Source: Afipia sp. OHSU_II-C1 | GTDB lineage: Bacteria; Pseudomonadota; Alphaproteobacteria; Rhizobiales; Xanthobacteraceae | Direction: 5' to 3' | DNA length: 64,000 bases | Assembly (NCBI RefSeq): GCF_000497575.1 | Contig: NZ_APJI01000015.1 | Span: 1 to 64,000 of the forward strand | Shown here: piece by piece, positions 9,662 through 18,692 of the stretch | Position numbering within the stretch: the first letter of the stretch is position 1 | Layout: each line of letters opens with the position of its first letter | The notes under the pieces: model-generated | Told to the model about the DNA's origin: nothing | Database searches by the model: none | Seen by the model: the letters and a program-made list of their open reading frames with translations, nothing else | Program-made: the position numbers and the translations under genes

Positions 9662-10333
9662 TCACTTCCCCTTCGCCCCGTCCTTCGCAGCCTTCCTCGC
9701 ATCGGCGATCGCGAGCTTGAACTGCTCCGCGGTCAGGCCGCCGGGGATGCGGAACGTCCCGACGATGAAGACGGGCGTGCCGCGGAAGCCGAACGCCTGC
9801 GCCTGCTCGCTGTTGCGCTTGAGCAGCGCATCGATCGAAGCCTTGTTGGCCGCAAGATCGGCCTTCGCCTTGGCGACATCGACGCCGGCCTGTGTCAGCG
9901 TTTCGTCGATGGCGGCCTCGGTCAGGCGGCCGACCTTGACGATCAGCGCGCGGTGCGCGGCCTCATACTTGTTCTGATACTTCGCAGCCAGCACCAGGCG
10001 CGCGGCATATCCCGACGGATCGCCGAGAATCGGCCAGTCCTTCAGCACCAGCCGCACATTCTTGTCGTCGTTGATCACCTGATCGAGGACCGGCGAGATC
10101 TTCTTGCAGTAGGGGCACTGGTAATCGAAATACTCGACGATGGTGATGTCGCCCTTCGGATTTCCGAGCACGGGATTGTCGGCGTCGCGCAGCACCGCAT
10201 CCTTGCTCAGCACATCGGAGGCAGCGCCCTGCTCCTGCGCCGGCGCGGTTTGCGCGGACTCGAAGGCCAGGAACGTCAGCACGAGCATTGCGGCGGCGAG
10301 GCCGGGAAAATAGCGCTTCGCGAAAATCATCAT
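9662..10333 (-). CDS. Exported DsbA-family thioredoxin-fold protein
   Basis: A 223-residue periplasmic thiol-disulfide oxidoreductase of the DsbA/Com1 type. It has a hydrophobic signal segment (about 8-25), then a thioredoxin fold with the active-site CPYC at 73-76 in EYFDYQCPYCKK and the cis-proline loop GFRGTPVFIVG. It likely introduces or shuffles disulfides in exported proteins; the partner is not encoded nearby. The ribosome site before the ATG pair at 10333 is weak, so the start may shift by one codon. It precedes the PhnA-like gene on the opposite strand order, 25 bases away. Confidence 0.9.
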   Translation of the reverse strand: MMIFAKRYFPGLAAAMLVLTFLAFESAQTAPAQEQGAASDVLSKDAVLRDADNPVLGNPKGDITIVEYFDYQCPYCKKISPVLDQVINDDKNVRLVLKDWPILGDPSGYAARLVLAAKYQNKYEAAHRALIVKVGRLTEAAIDETLTQAGVDVAKAKADLAANKASIDALLKRNSEQAQAFGFRGTPVFIVGTFRIPGGLTAEQFKLAIADARKAAKDGAKGK

Positions 10334-10357
10334 GATCAGCTTTCGAGGCGCGCAGGA

Positions 10358-10570
10358 TCACGCCTTCTTGAGGAATTCCGTGCGCAGCACGAGGCCCTTG
10401 ATCTTGTCGGTGCGGCCTTCGATCTCGTCTTCGTTGTCGGTGAGATGAATGTTCTTCACCGCGGTGCCGCGCTTGATGCCGCTGGACGAGCCTTTGACCT
10501 TCAGATCCTTGATGACGACGACGGTGTCGCCTTCTTTCAGTTCGTTGCCGTTGCTGTCCCTGACTGCCAT
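10358..10570 (-). CDS. PhnA/YjdM C-terminal domain protein
   Basis: A 70-residue protein equal to the C-terminal beta-barrel domain of YjdM (PhnA) with the usual pattern DSNGNELKEGDTVVVIKDLKVKG and a KRGT segment; the N-terminal zinc ribbon of full-length YjdM is absent. The name links it historically to alkylphosphonate use, but the role of the domain is not established. The ATG at 10570 has aagga six bases upstream; the frame stays open to 10621 but without a start signal. Confidence 0.85.
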   Translation of the reverse strand: MAVRDSNGNELKEGDTVVVIKDLKVKGSSSGIKRGTAVKNIHLTDNEDEIEGRTDKIKGLVLRTEFLKKA

Positions 10571-10624
10571 GACGTATCCTTGGTAAAGCGCGGCATCCTG
10601 CGCGCCGCTGATCACCAGCATGCC

Positions 10625-10888
10625 TTAGCGCGGATTGTTGAGCATGTCTTCCGCGAGGTTGCGGTGCGAGCGCTCGATCCGCGAGTTGCTGCCTGCAGCC
10701 CGGCTGCTCTGGACGTCGCGGTTCTTGCGGCAGGCCACATAACCCGGCGAACCGGGTTCACCCTCGGCCCGGCAGAGAGCGTCGTCATCCACCGTTGTCT
10801 GCGGCGAGGTATTGCGTTCGAACTGGGCGCAGCCTCCCAGCAGCAGGGCCGCAGTCACCAAAAAAAGAGTTGGTCCGGTCAGTTTCAT
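10625..10888 (-). CDS. Small lipoprotein
   Basis: An 87-residue predicted lipoprotein: a hydrophobic signal with the lipobox LLGGC, so the mature chain would begin at C20 and be anchored in a membrane. The mature part is short, polar and has two more cysteines (ALCRAEG and VACRKNR). No known domain is recognised; a similar gene is often present in this bacterial group. It lies 54 bases upstream of the PhnA-like gene on the same strand. Confidence 0.7.
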   Translation of the reverse strand: MKLTGPTLFLVTAALLLGGCAQFERNTSPQTTVDDDALCRAEGEPGSPGYVACRKNRDVQSSRAAGSNSRIERSHRNLAEDMLNNPR

Positions 10889-10911
10889 GTGGACGCCAGT
10901 TTGCCATTATT

Positions 10912-11011
10912 CCGTCATGGCCGGACTCGACCCGGCCATCCACGTCTTTGACTGCCACAGTCGGCAAAAGCAAGGCATGGATCGCCGGGATAGGCGAGCG
11001 AAGCGATGCCG
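10912..11011. repeat. Dispersed palindromic repeat, second family
   Basis: Begins ccgtcatggccgg and contains the inverted phrase cggccatccacgtc near the left and gcatggatcgccggga near the right. It resembles the element at 16196-16281. It fills the gap between the lipoprotein gene and the DUF6494 gene. Confidence 0.7.
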
Positions 11012-11019
11012 TTCTTCGC

Positions 11020-11226
11020 CTATCCCAGTTCGATGTCGCCATCGACCGTAAAGGAGAGCGCGACCCCGTCCAGGGTGAGCACCATTTTGGCGGGCAGTTT
11101 CTCGCTGCCCTTCAGGCGGCCTGCAGCAATCGCCTCACGCACCGCTTTTTCAATCTCGCGCTGCGACGTGACGCCGACCTGCTTGAGAAATTTCCGCACG
11201 CTGGTGTTGAAGACGTCTTCGTTCAT
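11020..11226 (-). CDS. DUF6494 family small protein
   Basis: A 68-residue protein that I recognise as DUF6494: it starts MNEDVFNTSVRKFLKQVG, continues with SQREIEKAVREAI and ends with a strand pair (MVLTLDGVALSFTVDGDIELG). No catalytic residues are evident and no function is known. It follows prpE on the same strand with 11 bases between, so it is probably co-transcribed with it. Confidence 0.75.
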   Translation of the reverse strand: MNEDVFNTSVRKFLKQVGVTSQREIEKAVREAIAAGRLKGSEKLPAKMVLTLDGVALSFTVDGDIELG

Positions 11227-11237
11227 TGTCGTCTCCT

Positions 11238-13148
11238 TTATGTCCGTCCCTGCAGCGCAGTTTCGATTTCATTCAGCACCGCCGGGTCCTCGATGGTCGC
11301 GGGCATGGTCCACGGCTCATGGTCGGCGATCTTCTTCATGGTGCCGCGCAGGATTTTTCCCGAGCGGGTTTTCGGCAGCCGCGCCACGGTGATCGCGAGC
11401 TTGAATGCCGCGACGGGGCCGATCTTCTCGCGCACCAGCGCGACGATCTCCTTTTCGATCTCCGCGACCGGCTTCGTCACACCCGCCTTGAGCACGAGGA
11501 AGCCGCACGGCACCTCGCCCTTCACCGAATCCTTAATTCCAAGCACGGCGCATTCGGCGACATCGGGATGCGAGGCCAGCACCTCTTCCATGCCGCCGGT
11601 GGAGAGACGATGCCCGGCGACATTGATGATGTCGTCGGTGCGGCCCATCACGAAGACATAGCCGTCCTCGTCCTTGTAACCGGCGTCGGAGGTTTTGTAG
11701 TAACCGGGAAACTCAGTGAAGTAGGCTTCCTTGCAGCGCTCGTCCTCCTGCCACAGCGTCGGCAGATTGCCGGGCGGCAGCGGCAGCTTGATCACGATCG
11801 AGCCCATGGTGTTCGGCGGCAGCGGCTTCGAGGCTTCGTCGACGACATCGACCTGATAGCCCGGCATCGGCACCGTGGGCGAGCCGTGCTTCACCGGCAG
11901 CGTGCCGAGACCGACAGGATTGCCCGCGATGCACCAGCCGGTTTCCGTCTGCCACCAGTGATCGATCACCGGCACCTTCAATTGCTGCTCGGCCCATTCC
12001 ACCGTCGGCGGATCGGCGCGCTCGCCGGCAAGAAACAACGTGCGGAATTTCGACAGGTCGTACTTGCGGATGAACTCGCCGTTCGGATCTTCCTTCTTGA
12101 TGGCGCGGAATGCGGTCGGCGCGGTGAAGAACGCCACGGCGCCATGCTGCGAGATCACGCGCCAGAATGCGCCCGCGTCCGGCGTGCCGACCGGCTTGCC
12201 CTCGTACATGATCGAGGTCGCGCCGTGGAGCAGCGGACCGTAAATGATGTAGCTGTGGCCGACCACCCAGCCGATGTCGGAGCCGCACCACCACACCTCA
12301 CCCGGCTTCACGCCATAGAGATTGAACATCGACCATTTCAGCGCGACCAGATGCCCGCCATTGTCGCGCACCACGCCCTTCGGCTTTCCGGTCGTGCCTG
12401 ACGTATAAAGAATGTACAGCGGATCGGTCGCCAGCACCGGCACACAGGCCGCCGACTTTTTCGCCTTGATGGCGGCGGCGCGCAATTCGTTCCAGTCGTG
12501 ATCGCGGCCTTTGACGAGATCGCAGGTTTCCTGCGGGCGCTGCAGGATGATGCAGGCCTGCGGCTTCACGCTTGAGAGACTGATCGCCTCATCCAGCAGC
12601 GGCTTGTACTTGACGATGCGGCCGGGCTCGAGGCCGCAGCTTGCGGAAAGAATGAGCTTCGGTGCGGCGTCCTCGATGCGCGTCGCAAGTTCCTTCGCCG
12701 CGAAGCCGCCGAACACCACGGAGTGGATCGCGCCGATCCGCGCGCAGGCCAGCATCGCGACCATCGCCTCGGGCACCATCGGCATGTAGAGAATGACGCG
12801 GTCGCCCTTCACTACGCCGAAGTCCTGCATCACGGCGGCGAGGGTCTGCACCTCGTGCAGGAGTTCAGCGTAGGTGAACCTGGTAACGGTATTGGTCAGC
12901 GGCGAGTCGTGAATCAGCGCGAGCTGATTGGCGCGCCCGCCGGCGACATGACGATCCAGTGCGTTGTAGCAGGTGTTGACCACGCCGCCCGCGAACCAGC
13001 GGCCATAAAGCCCTATCGAGGGATCGAAGACCTTCTTCGCCGGCTCGATCCAGTCGATCTCGCGCGCCGCCTCGGCCCAGAATCCTTCAGGATCGCGCAG
13101 CGAACGCGCATGAACTTCGGCATAGCGGCTGTTGGATATGGCACTCAT
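11238..13148 (-). CDS. prpE: Propionyl-CoA synthetase (AMP-forming)
   Basis: A 636-residue acyl-CoA synthetase of the ANL family that activates propionate (and less well acetate) to the CoA ester. Visible landmarks are the P-loop YTSGTTGKPKG, the DHWWQTETGW core, the hinge region near MGRTDDIINVAGHRLSTG and the C-terminal acetylatable lysine in RSGKILRG. Several features match PrpE rather than Acs: the start SRYAEVHARSLRDPEGFW and the overall length. The ATG at 13148 has aggag upstream; the open frame extends to 13202 without support. DUF6494 follows. Confidence 0.92.
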   Translation of the reverse strand: MSAISNSRYAEVHARSLRDPEGFWAEAAREIDWIEPAKKVFDPSIGLYGRWFAGGVVNTCYNALDRHVAGGRANQLALIHDSPLTNTVTRFTYAELLHEVQTLAAVMQDFGVVKGDRVILYMPMVPEAMVAMLACARIGAIHSVVFGGFAAKELATRIEDAAPKLILSASCGLEPGRIVKYKPLLDEAISLSSVKPQACIILQRPQETCDLVKGRDHDWNELRAAAIKAKKSAACVPVLATDPLYILYTSGTTGKPKGVVRDNGGHLVALKWSMFNLYGVKPGEVWWCGSDIGWVVGHSYIIYGPLLHGATSIMYEGKPVGTPDAGAFWRVISQHGAVAFFTAPTAFRAIKKEDPNGEFIRKYDLSKFRTLFLAGERADPPTVEWAEQQLKVPVIDHWWQTETGWCIAGNPVGLGTLPVKHGSPTVPMPGYQVDVVDEASKPLPPNTMGSIVIKLPLPPGNLPTLWQEDERCKEAYFTEFPGYYKTSDAGYKDEDGYVFVMGRTDDIINVAGHRLSTGGMEEVLASHPDVAECAVLGIKDSVKGEVPCGFLVLKAGVTKPVAEIEKEIVALVREKIGPVAAFKLAITVARLPKTRSGKILRGTMKKIADHEPWTMPATIEDPAVLNEIETALQGRT

Positions 13149-13264
13149 CACGATCACTCCTGGACGCCAAATTGTAGCGGACTTTTCTTGTTGTCGGCAC
13201 AAGCATTGTCAGCCTGATGCCACAAGTTCAAGCGGCAACGGCTGCGACATTATGATGATACGCT

Positions 13265-13310
13265 CCGTCATCCCGAGGTGCGAGCACTTGCGCGCCTCGA
13301 AGGATGACGG
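13265..13310. repeat. Dispersed palindromic repeat, third family
   Basis: A hairpin with outer arms ccgtcatcc and ggatgacgg and inner arms around gaggtgcgag and gcgcctcg. It lies in the gap between the DUF1850 gene and prpE and may also terminate or attenuate transcription. Confidence 0.7.
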
Positions 13311-13318
13311 CACCAACC

Positions 13319-14011
13319 CTATTGCTTCTTGTCCTTTCCGGTCAGCGGCATCTGCGCACCGAGGCGTTCGATCTCGCTGAACAGGCTTTTGCGGTTGGCC
13401 CGCGCGGCTTCATAGTCCGGCTTCAGCTTGAGCGCAGCATCGAAATCCGACAGCGCGCGGCGGCGATCGCCCTTGGCGCGCCAGGCCATGCCGCGGCTGT
13501 TGAGCGCCTCGGCCAGCGCCGGCTCAACTTTCAGCGCCGCATCGTAGTCGGCGATGGCGCGGTCGAGTTCACCCTTGATATTGAAGTCGTCGCCGCGCGC
13601 CAGCAGCGTCTTCGCATCCAGCGCCTTTGTGATCTGATCCGTCTTGCACACGCTCACGGTGGTGACGGCAGTGCCCACCGGACGGCCAAGAATGGCGGAC
13701 AGATCCTGGCAGGCGCCGTCACGGCACAATCGCCACTCGCCGGCCAGTCCCGAATTTCCCAGCGCGACCTCGGGCAGTACCGGAAGCTGCGGCTTCCAGC
13801 GAAACCAGCCGTTCCTGAGAAGTGCTTCAGGCGGCGGCTCCATGCCCGCCCCCGAGCCCTTGACGCGAGCCTCGATGATTTCGAGTCCCAGCGGCGTGAC
13901 GCGCCAGTCCTCCTGCCATTCGACCTTCTCGACCGAATGGGTCCATGACAGCGTGAAGGCTGCAACCACCAGCGACTTCACGACGCCGGCGGTGGCAAGA
14001 CACAGACTCAC
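13319..14011 (-). CDS. DUF1850-TPR fusion protein of the TRAP operon
   Basis: A 230-residue protein with two parts. Residues 1-125 match DUF1850: an N-terminal hydrophobic segment, SVEKVEWQEDWRV, then EARVKGSGAGMEPPP, and RLCRDGACQDL. DUF1850 genes regularly sit beside fused TAXI-TRAP permeases, as here. Residues about 135-215 hold two or three TPR repeats (DFNIKGELDRAIADYDAAL and GMAWRAKGDRRRALSDFDAAL), an addition I do not associate with ordinary DUF1850 proteins. GTG start with gaggt before it. It follows the permease by 23 bases on the same strand. Confidence 0.8.
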   Translation of the reverse strand: MSLCLATAGVVKSLVVAAFTLSWTHSVEKVEWQEDWRVTPLGLEIIEARVKGSGAGMEPPPEALLRNGWFRWKPQLPVLPEVALGNSGLAGEWRLCRDGACQDLSAILGRPVGTAVTTVSVCKTDQITKALDAKTLLARGDDFNIKGELDRAIADYDAALKVEPALAEALNSRGMAWRAKGDRRRALSDFDAALKLKPDYEAARANRKSLFSEIERLGAQMPLTGKDKKQ

Positions 14012-14034
14012 ACCGACACCTCAGAGATTTACGC

Positions 14035-16149
14035 TCAAGCTGCCACCGTAACCGGCACCGGCTTTTTGCGCCATTGCCAGATCACCGCACCAACCGCGAC
14101 GATAAAGCCGATCCAGTCGCTGTACTGGAATTCGCCGAGCAGACACAGGGCCGCAATGAACGACACCACGCGTTCGGTCACCGTCATGCGTGCGAACAGG
14201 AAGCCGATGGCCACCATCCCGAACAGGCCGATGGCGACAACCGCCTTGACGAAGGCATAGGCCACCGCGCCGTAGAAGCCGAACTGCGCCTGCATCGGAT
14301 CGCCGTTCTGCAGCATCAAAGCGGGCGAATAGACCGCGATGAACGGGATCACATAACCGGCGAGTGCAATGCGCATCGCTTCCCAGCCGATCTTGTCAGG
14401 ATTCTCTTTCGCAATCGGCGCGGCGGCCAGCGCGGCGAGAGCCACCGGCGGCGAAAGGTCGGCCATGATGCCGTAGTAGAATGCGAACATGTGGCTGATG
14501 ATCAGCGGCACCCCGAGCTTGGCGAGCGCAGGCGCAGCCAGCGCCGCAACGATGATGTAGGTCGGGATCGTCGGAATGCCGGTGCCGAGCAGGATCGACA
14601 GCAGCATGGTCATGATCAGCGCGAGGAAGAGGCTCTTCTCGCCGAGGCCGATCACCCAGCTTCCGAAAATGGTGCCGACGCCTGTCTGCGTCATCATACC
14701 AATGATGGTGCCGACAATGGCGCAGGCCATGCCGACGGTGAGCGCCGACTTGGCGCTGTCCGCCAGCGAGTCGCGGCAGGCGGTCAGCGTGGCGCGCCCG
14801 CCCCGCGTCAGCGCCGCGATGAGAACGAGCACGCCGACGATGGCCGCAACATAGCGAATGTCCACCGAACTGCCATTGCGGAACAGCGACCCGGCGATCA
14901 GCGCGAGGCCGATCCAGAACACGTAGCGCAGGGCGACATTCGAGAAGCCGAGCACGATGCTGGCGCCGAGGATCAGTGCGACGGTCAGCGCGAGGCCCAT
15001 CGAACCGGCATAGAGCGGCGTGAATCCCTCGAACAGCATGAACACCAGCGCGGCCAGCGGCAACACCAGATACCAGCCGTTGGTGAGCGCCCTGATCGCG
15101 CTCGGGATCTCGTCCTTCTTCATGCCGGTGAGGCCGTATTTGCCGGCCTCGAGATGCACCATCCAGAACGCCGAGGCGAAATACAGGATCGCCGGAATGA
15201 CGGCGGCCTTCACGATCACCGAGTAATCGACACCCAGCGTCTCCGCCATGATGAACGCGACCGCGCCCATCACCGGCGGCATGATCTGGCCGCCCATCGA
15301 GGCTGTGGCCTCGACGCCCGCAGCGAACGCGCGGCGGTAGCCGAACTTGATCATCAGCGGAATCGTGAACTGGCCGACGGTGACGACGTTGGCGACGCCA
15401 GAGCCCGAGATCGTGCCCATCATACCGGACGCGACGACAGCGACCTTGGCCGGACCACCGCGCGTGCCGCCGAACAGGCCGAGCGAGACATCGGTGAACA
15501 GCTTGATCATGCCGGCGCGTTCGAGGAACGAGCCGAACAGGATGAAGAGGAAGATGTAGGTGGCCGACACGTAAATCGGCACGCCGTAGAATCCTTCGGT
15601 GCCGTAGGACAGATGGGTGATAACCTGGTCGAAATCGTAACCGCGATGGTTGAGCGGCGCCGGCAGATACTGCCCGAAGAACCAGTAGAGCAGACACGCG
15701 CCGCACATCAGCGGCAGCGCGAGGCCCATCATCCGCCGCACGCCTTCGAAGATAAGGATCGCGAGCACGGTGCCGATCACGAGATCGAGCCGGGTCGGAT
15801 CGCCGTCGCGCTGGATCAGCTCGGCGTAGAACAGATACTGATAGAGGCCGCAGAAAAATCCGACCCCGCCGATGATCCATCCCACGGCGCGCTGGAAATT
15901 CGTCCTGGCGGTGAAATTGGCGATCAGACCGAACGTCAGCAGCAGCAGAAAGCCGACATGAATACCGCGCACCGCCTGGCTCGGGAGGAAATTCCACGCC
16001 GCGATAATGAGCTGAAACACCGCGAAGGCAATTCCGATGACATAGGCCAGATGGCCCCACATTCCCGGCCCGAAGCCTTCGGGAAAACCGTGCTCGAAAT
16101 TGTCGAGTTCGACTTTGACTTTTTCTTCGGTGCCGTGCTCGTGCAACAT
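14035..16149 (-). CDS. TRAP transporter fused permease (TAXI type)
   Basis: A 704-residue inner-membrane protein uniting the small (DctQ-like) and large (DctM-like) TRAP subunits, as is normal for TAXI-TRAP systems. About 18-20 hydrophobic helices are visible. The DctM part carries GTRGGPAKVAVVASGMMGTISG in full family form and a second inverted half (VGTIIGMMTQTGVG). It would take up an organic acid by sodium or proton symport with the binding protein encoded upstream. The C-terminal helices resemble the DUF3394-like extension. It lies between the binding protein and the DUF1850 gene. Confidence 0.93.
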   Translation of the reverse strand: MLHEHGTEEKVKVELDNFEHGFPEGFGPGMWGHLAYVIGIAFAVFQLIIAAWNFLPSQAVRGIHVGFLLLLTFGLIANFTARTNFQRAVGWIIGGVGFFCGLYQYLFYAELIQRDGDPTRLDLVIGTVLAILIFEGVRRMMGLALPLMCGACLLYWFFGQYLPAPLNHRGYDFDQVITHLSYGTEGFYGVPIYVSATYIFLFILFGSFLERAGMIKLFTDVSLGLFGGTRGGPAKVAVVASGMMGTISGSGVANVVTVGQFTIPLMIKFGYRRAFAAGVEATASMGGQIMPPVMGAVAFIMAETLGVDYSVIVKAAVIPAILYFASAFWMVHLEAGKYGLTGMKKDEIPSAIRALTNGWYLVLPLAALVFMLFEGFTPLYAGSMGLALTVALILGASIVLGFSNVALRYVFWIGLALIAGSLFRNGSSVDIRYVAAIVGVLVLIAALTRGGRATLTACRDSLADSAKSALTVGMACAIVGTIIGMMTQTGVGTIFGSWVIGLGEKSLFLALIMTMLLSILLGTGIPTIPTYIIVAALAAPALAKLGVPLIISHMFAFYYGIMADLSPPVALAALAAAPIAKENPDKIGWEAMRIALAGYVIPFIAVYSPALMLQNGDPMQAQFGFYGAVAYAFVKAVVAIGLFGMVAIGFLFARMTVTERVVSFIAALCLLGEFQYSDWIGFIVAVGAVIWQWRKKPVPVTVAA

Positions 16150-16195
16150 CTCAAATCCCCGCGCCTTACAGCGTCTCAGCCCACCTATCTCAACT

Positions 16196-16281
16196 CGTCA
16201 TGGCCAGCTTGTCCCGGCCATCTACGCCTTGCTGATCGACTTCTTAAGACGTGGATGCCCGGGACAAGCCCGGGCATGACG
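16196..16281. repeat. Dispersed palindromic repeat, second family
   Basis: Outer arms cgtcatggcc and gggcatgacg bracket inner arms around cttgtcccgg and ccgggacaag. The element is the same family as 10912-11011 and sits between the TRAP permease and its binding-protein gene, where it could lower permease expression relative to the binding protein. Confidence 0.85.
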
Positions 16282-16316
16282 TCTTTATCAAATCACCAAT
16301 AGCCGTTCCTGATCGC

Positions 16317-17264
16317 TTACTTGATCAGGCCCTTTTCCTTGTAGTAGCGGATCGCGCCCGGATGCAGCGGCGCCGGGCTTCCGGTCGCAGCCGTCTCCAG
16401 CTTGATGTCCTTGCCGGCGACATGCGCGTTGGCGATTTCCGGCAGCGACTCGAAGATCAGCTTGGTCATCTGATAGGCGAGATCGTCGGACACCGCCGAG
16501 CTGGTGACGAGATAGTTCACCACCGCCGCGGTCGGCACGTCTTCCTTCTGGCCGGTATAGGTTCCCGCCGGGATCACAACGGAAACGAACGGAGGTCCGA
16601 TCTTCTCCACCGTGGCCTTCGGCACCGAGACGACATTGATCTCTGCCGAGCTGGAGAGGTCCTTCAGCGACGCGACGCCGAGGCCCGCCGACTGCAACGT
16701 CGCGTTGAGCTGGCGGTTCTTCATCAGGTCGACGGATTCGGCGAACGGCAGATACTCGACCTTGCCGAGATCCTTGTACTCCATGCCCGCCGCCTTCAGG
16801 ATCGCACGCGCATTGAGTTCGGTTCCGGATTTCGGCGCGCCGACGGAGAGCGTCTTGCCCTTGAGATCGGCGAGCGTCTTGATGCCGCTGTCGGAAATGG
16901 CGACGATCTGGATGTAGTTCGGATAGATCGCGCCGAGGGTGCGCAGCTTGCCGAGCGGCTTCTTGAAGCCGGCTTCCTCGTCGCCATCGACCGCGGCCTT
17001 GAGCGAGTCGCCCAGGGTGAAGGCGAGTTCGCCGCGGCCCTGCTCGATCAGGTTGAGATTTTCGACCGATGCCTTGGTGGCCTGCACCTGTGTCTTCACA
17101 CCGGAAATCTTGTCGCCGTAGATTTTCCCGATCGCGACACCGAGCGGATAGTAAACGCCGGAGGTCCCGCCGGTCAGAATGTTGATGAATTGTTGGGCAT
17201 GGGCAGCCGGCGCAGATAGCGAGACCGCAGCAGCGGCGGCAACAGCGAAGAGTTTCTTTTTCAT
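16317..17264 (-). CDS. TAXI family TRAP solute-binding protein
   Basis: A 315-residue periplasmic binding protein for the fused TRAP permease encoded 167 bases downstream. After the signal peptide (about 1-22, AHA-QQF) it has the TAXI family opening FINILTGGTSGVYYPLGVAIG, the inner SVGAPKSGTELNARAIL segment, and ends LHPGAIRYYKEKGL. The ligand cannot be read from the sequence; glutamate and other carboxylates are known for the family. The ATG at 17264 has agagga six bases upstream; the longer open frame to 17471 has no start signal. Confidence 0.92.
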   Translation of the reverse strand: MKKKLFAVAAAAAVSLSAPAAHAQQFINILTGGTSGVYYPLGVAIGKIYGDKISGVKTQVQATKASVENLNLIEQGRGELAFTLGDSLKAAVDGDEEAGFKKPLGKLRTLGAIYPNYIQIVAISDSGIKTLADLKGKTLSVGAPKSGTELNARAILKAAGMEYKDLGKVEYLPFAESVDLMKNRQLNATLQSAGLGVASLKDLSSSAEINVVSVPKATVEKIGPPFVSVVIPAGTYTGQKEDVPTAAVVNYLVTSSAVSDDLAYQMTKLIFESLPEIANAHVAGKDIKLETAATGSPAPLHPGAIRYYKEKGLIK

Positions 17265-17593
17265 TGGATTCCTCTTTTGAATTAGCGGGAAAGTGGACGG
17301 ATGAGGGGTCGCGGTCAACCCGCGAGACACCAAAGAACCGGCTGCGAAAGCGTCGCCCGGCATAGACGTTCGTCTAGGGAAAACGCCCTTTGCTGCACTG
17401 CGATAAGGAACCGTCACACCGCCGCAATACGATCTGCCAACAAAGCAACATCGCATCGGGGTTGCAGCCATATCCGCTGCGGGCCGCTCACATGGTCAAG
17501 CTGCCCGGCTTGCTCTAGAACGCTGATAGCGCCGAAGCATACGGCGACACAGACAAGGCCCGCACAGGCGGGCGGGATGGAGACTCTGAAGAT

Positions 17594-18613
17594 ATGACCA
17601 AGCGACCGACGTCACCACAGCCTCATTCAGCATCGCGGATCACCCGCCGCAGCGTTCTCGCAGGCGGCGCTGCACTGGCAGCGACCCCATTCCTGAGCGG
17701 CGCCTCGAAGGCCGCCGCGTGGCCGGATCGCCCGGTCAAGTTCGTCGTCCCGTTCGCCGCCGGCGGCACCACCGACATTCTCGGACGTCTCGTTGCGCAG
17801 AAGCTGTCGGAAGAATACGGCCAGCAGTTCATTGTCGAGAACAAGCCGGGCGCAGGCGGCAACATCGCCGCCGATTTTGTCGCAAAGGCCGATCCCGACG
17901 GATACACCTTCATCGTCGGCACACCCGGCACCCACGCGATCAACAAGTATGTTCAGAAGAACATGCCCTACGATCCGATCAAGGACATCCAGCCGGTGAC
18001 CATCATCGCGCGGGTCCCGAATCTGATGTCGGTCAATCCTGAAGTGCCCGCGAAGTCGGTCGCCGAATTCATTGCGCTGGCGAAATCGAAGCCGGGACAA
18101 TTGTTCTACGGCACGCCGGGTCTCGGCAGCACCGCGCATCTGTCCACCGAACTGTTCAAGTCGATGACCGGCGTCGATATCGTGCACGTTCCCTATAAAG
18201 GCAGCGCACCGGCGCTCACGGATCTCGTCGCAGGCCGCGTCCATGTCATGATCGACAACCTCCCGGCGGTGCTGCCCTTCGCCGAGAACAACAACGTGCG
18301 CGCGCTGGCAGTAAGCACCGCGGAGAAATGGCCGCTGCTGCCGAACATCCCAACCATCGGTGAAACCGTGAAGGGCTACGACGCCGCATCATGGTTCACG
18401 GTGGCGGCCCCGGCCAAGGTGTCGAAGGATATCGTGATGAAGCTCAATGCCAGCATCATCAAGCACATCAAGTCGCCTGAAGGGATCGAGCGTATCCGCA
18501 AGCTCGGCGGCGAGCCGATCGGCAACACGCCCGAGGAAATGCAGGCGTTCGTCATCGCGGAGACCGAAAAGTGGGGCAAGGTCGCCGAATTCGCGAAGAT
18601 CAAGCCTGAATAA
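17594..18613 (+). CDS. Tripartite tricarboxylate transporter (Bug) binding protein
   Basis: A 339-residue periplasmic protein of the Bug/TctC family. It has a twin-arginine style leader (TRRSVLAGGAALAATPFL), then WPDRPVKFVVPFAAGGTTDI and the ENKPGAGGNIAADFVAKADPDGYT signature. Family members bind carboxylates and work with TctA/TctB membrane proteins. None is encoded beside it, so it is an orphan that may use a permease elsewhere or act as a sensor. It is transcribed away from the TAXI-TRAP operon and is followed by a strong hairpin. Confidence 0.92.
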   Translation: MTKRPTSPQPHSASRITRRSVLAGGAALAATPFLSGASKAAAWPDRPVKFVVPFAAGGTTDILGRLVAQKLSEEYGQQFIVENKPGAGGNIAADFVAKADPDGYTFIVGTPGTHAINKYVQKNMPYDPIKDIQPVTIIARVPNLMSVNPEVPAKSVAEFIALAKSKPGQLFYGTPGLGSTAHLSTELFKSMTGVDIVHVPYKGSAPALTDLVAGRVHVMIDNLPAVLPFAENNNVRALAVSTAEKWPLLPNIPTIGETVKGYDAASWFTVAAPAKVSKDIVMKLNASIIKHIKSPEGIERIRKLGGEPIGNTPEEMQAFVIAETEKWGKVAEFAKIKPE

Positions 18614-18621
18614 TCGTTCTA

Positions 18622-18662
18622 TCCGGACGCTGCCGCGGATTTGATCCGCCGCGGCGTCCGGG
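18622..18662 (+). terminator. Hairpin terminator after the Bug gene
   Basis: A long GC-rich stem formed by ccggacgc plus gccgcggat against atccgccgcggc plus gtccgg, starting 9 bases after the stop at 18613. There is no clear T-run. Confidence 0.6.
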
Positions 18663-18692
18663 AACATCCCGCCGGCGATGCGAGTGATCCGG

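Noticed and set aside
5395-13310. Palindromic repeats considered as a CRISPR array
   Set aside because: Copies are single, inverted and kilobases apart, with no regular spacing and no cas genes.
14074-16302. Plus-strand frame of 742 residues opposite the TRAP permease
   Set aside because: Composition is the complement of a membrane protein (very rich in Arg, His, Glu, Asp); the opposite strand encodes a recognised permease.
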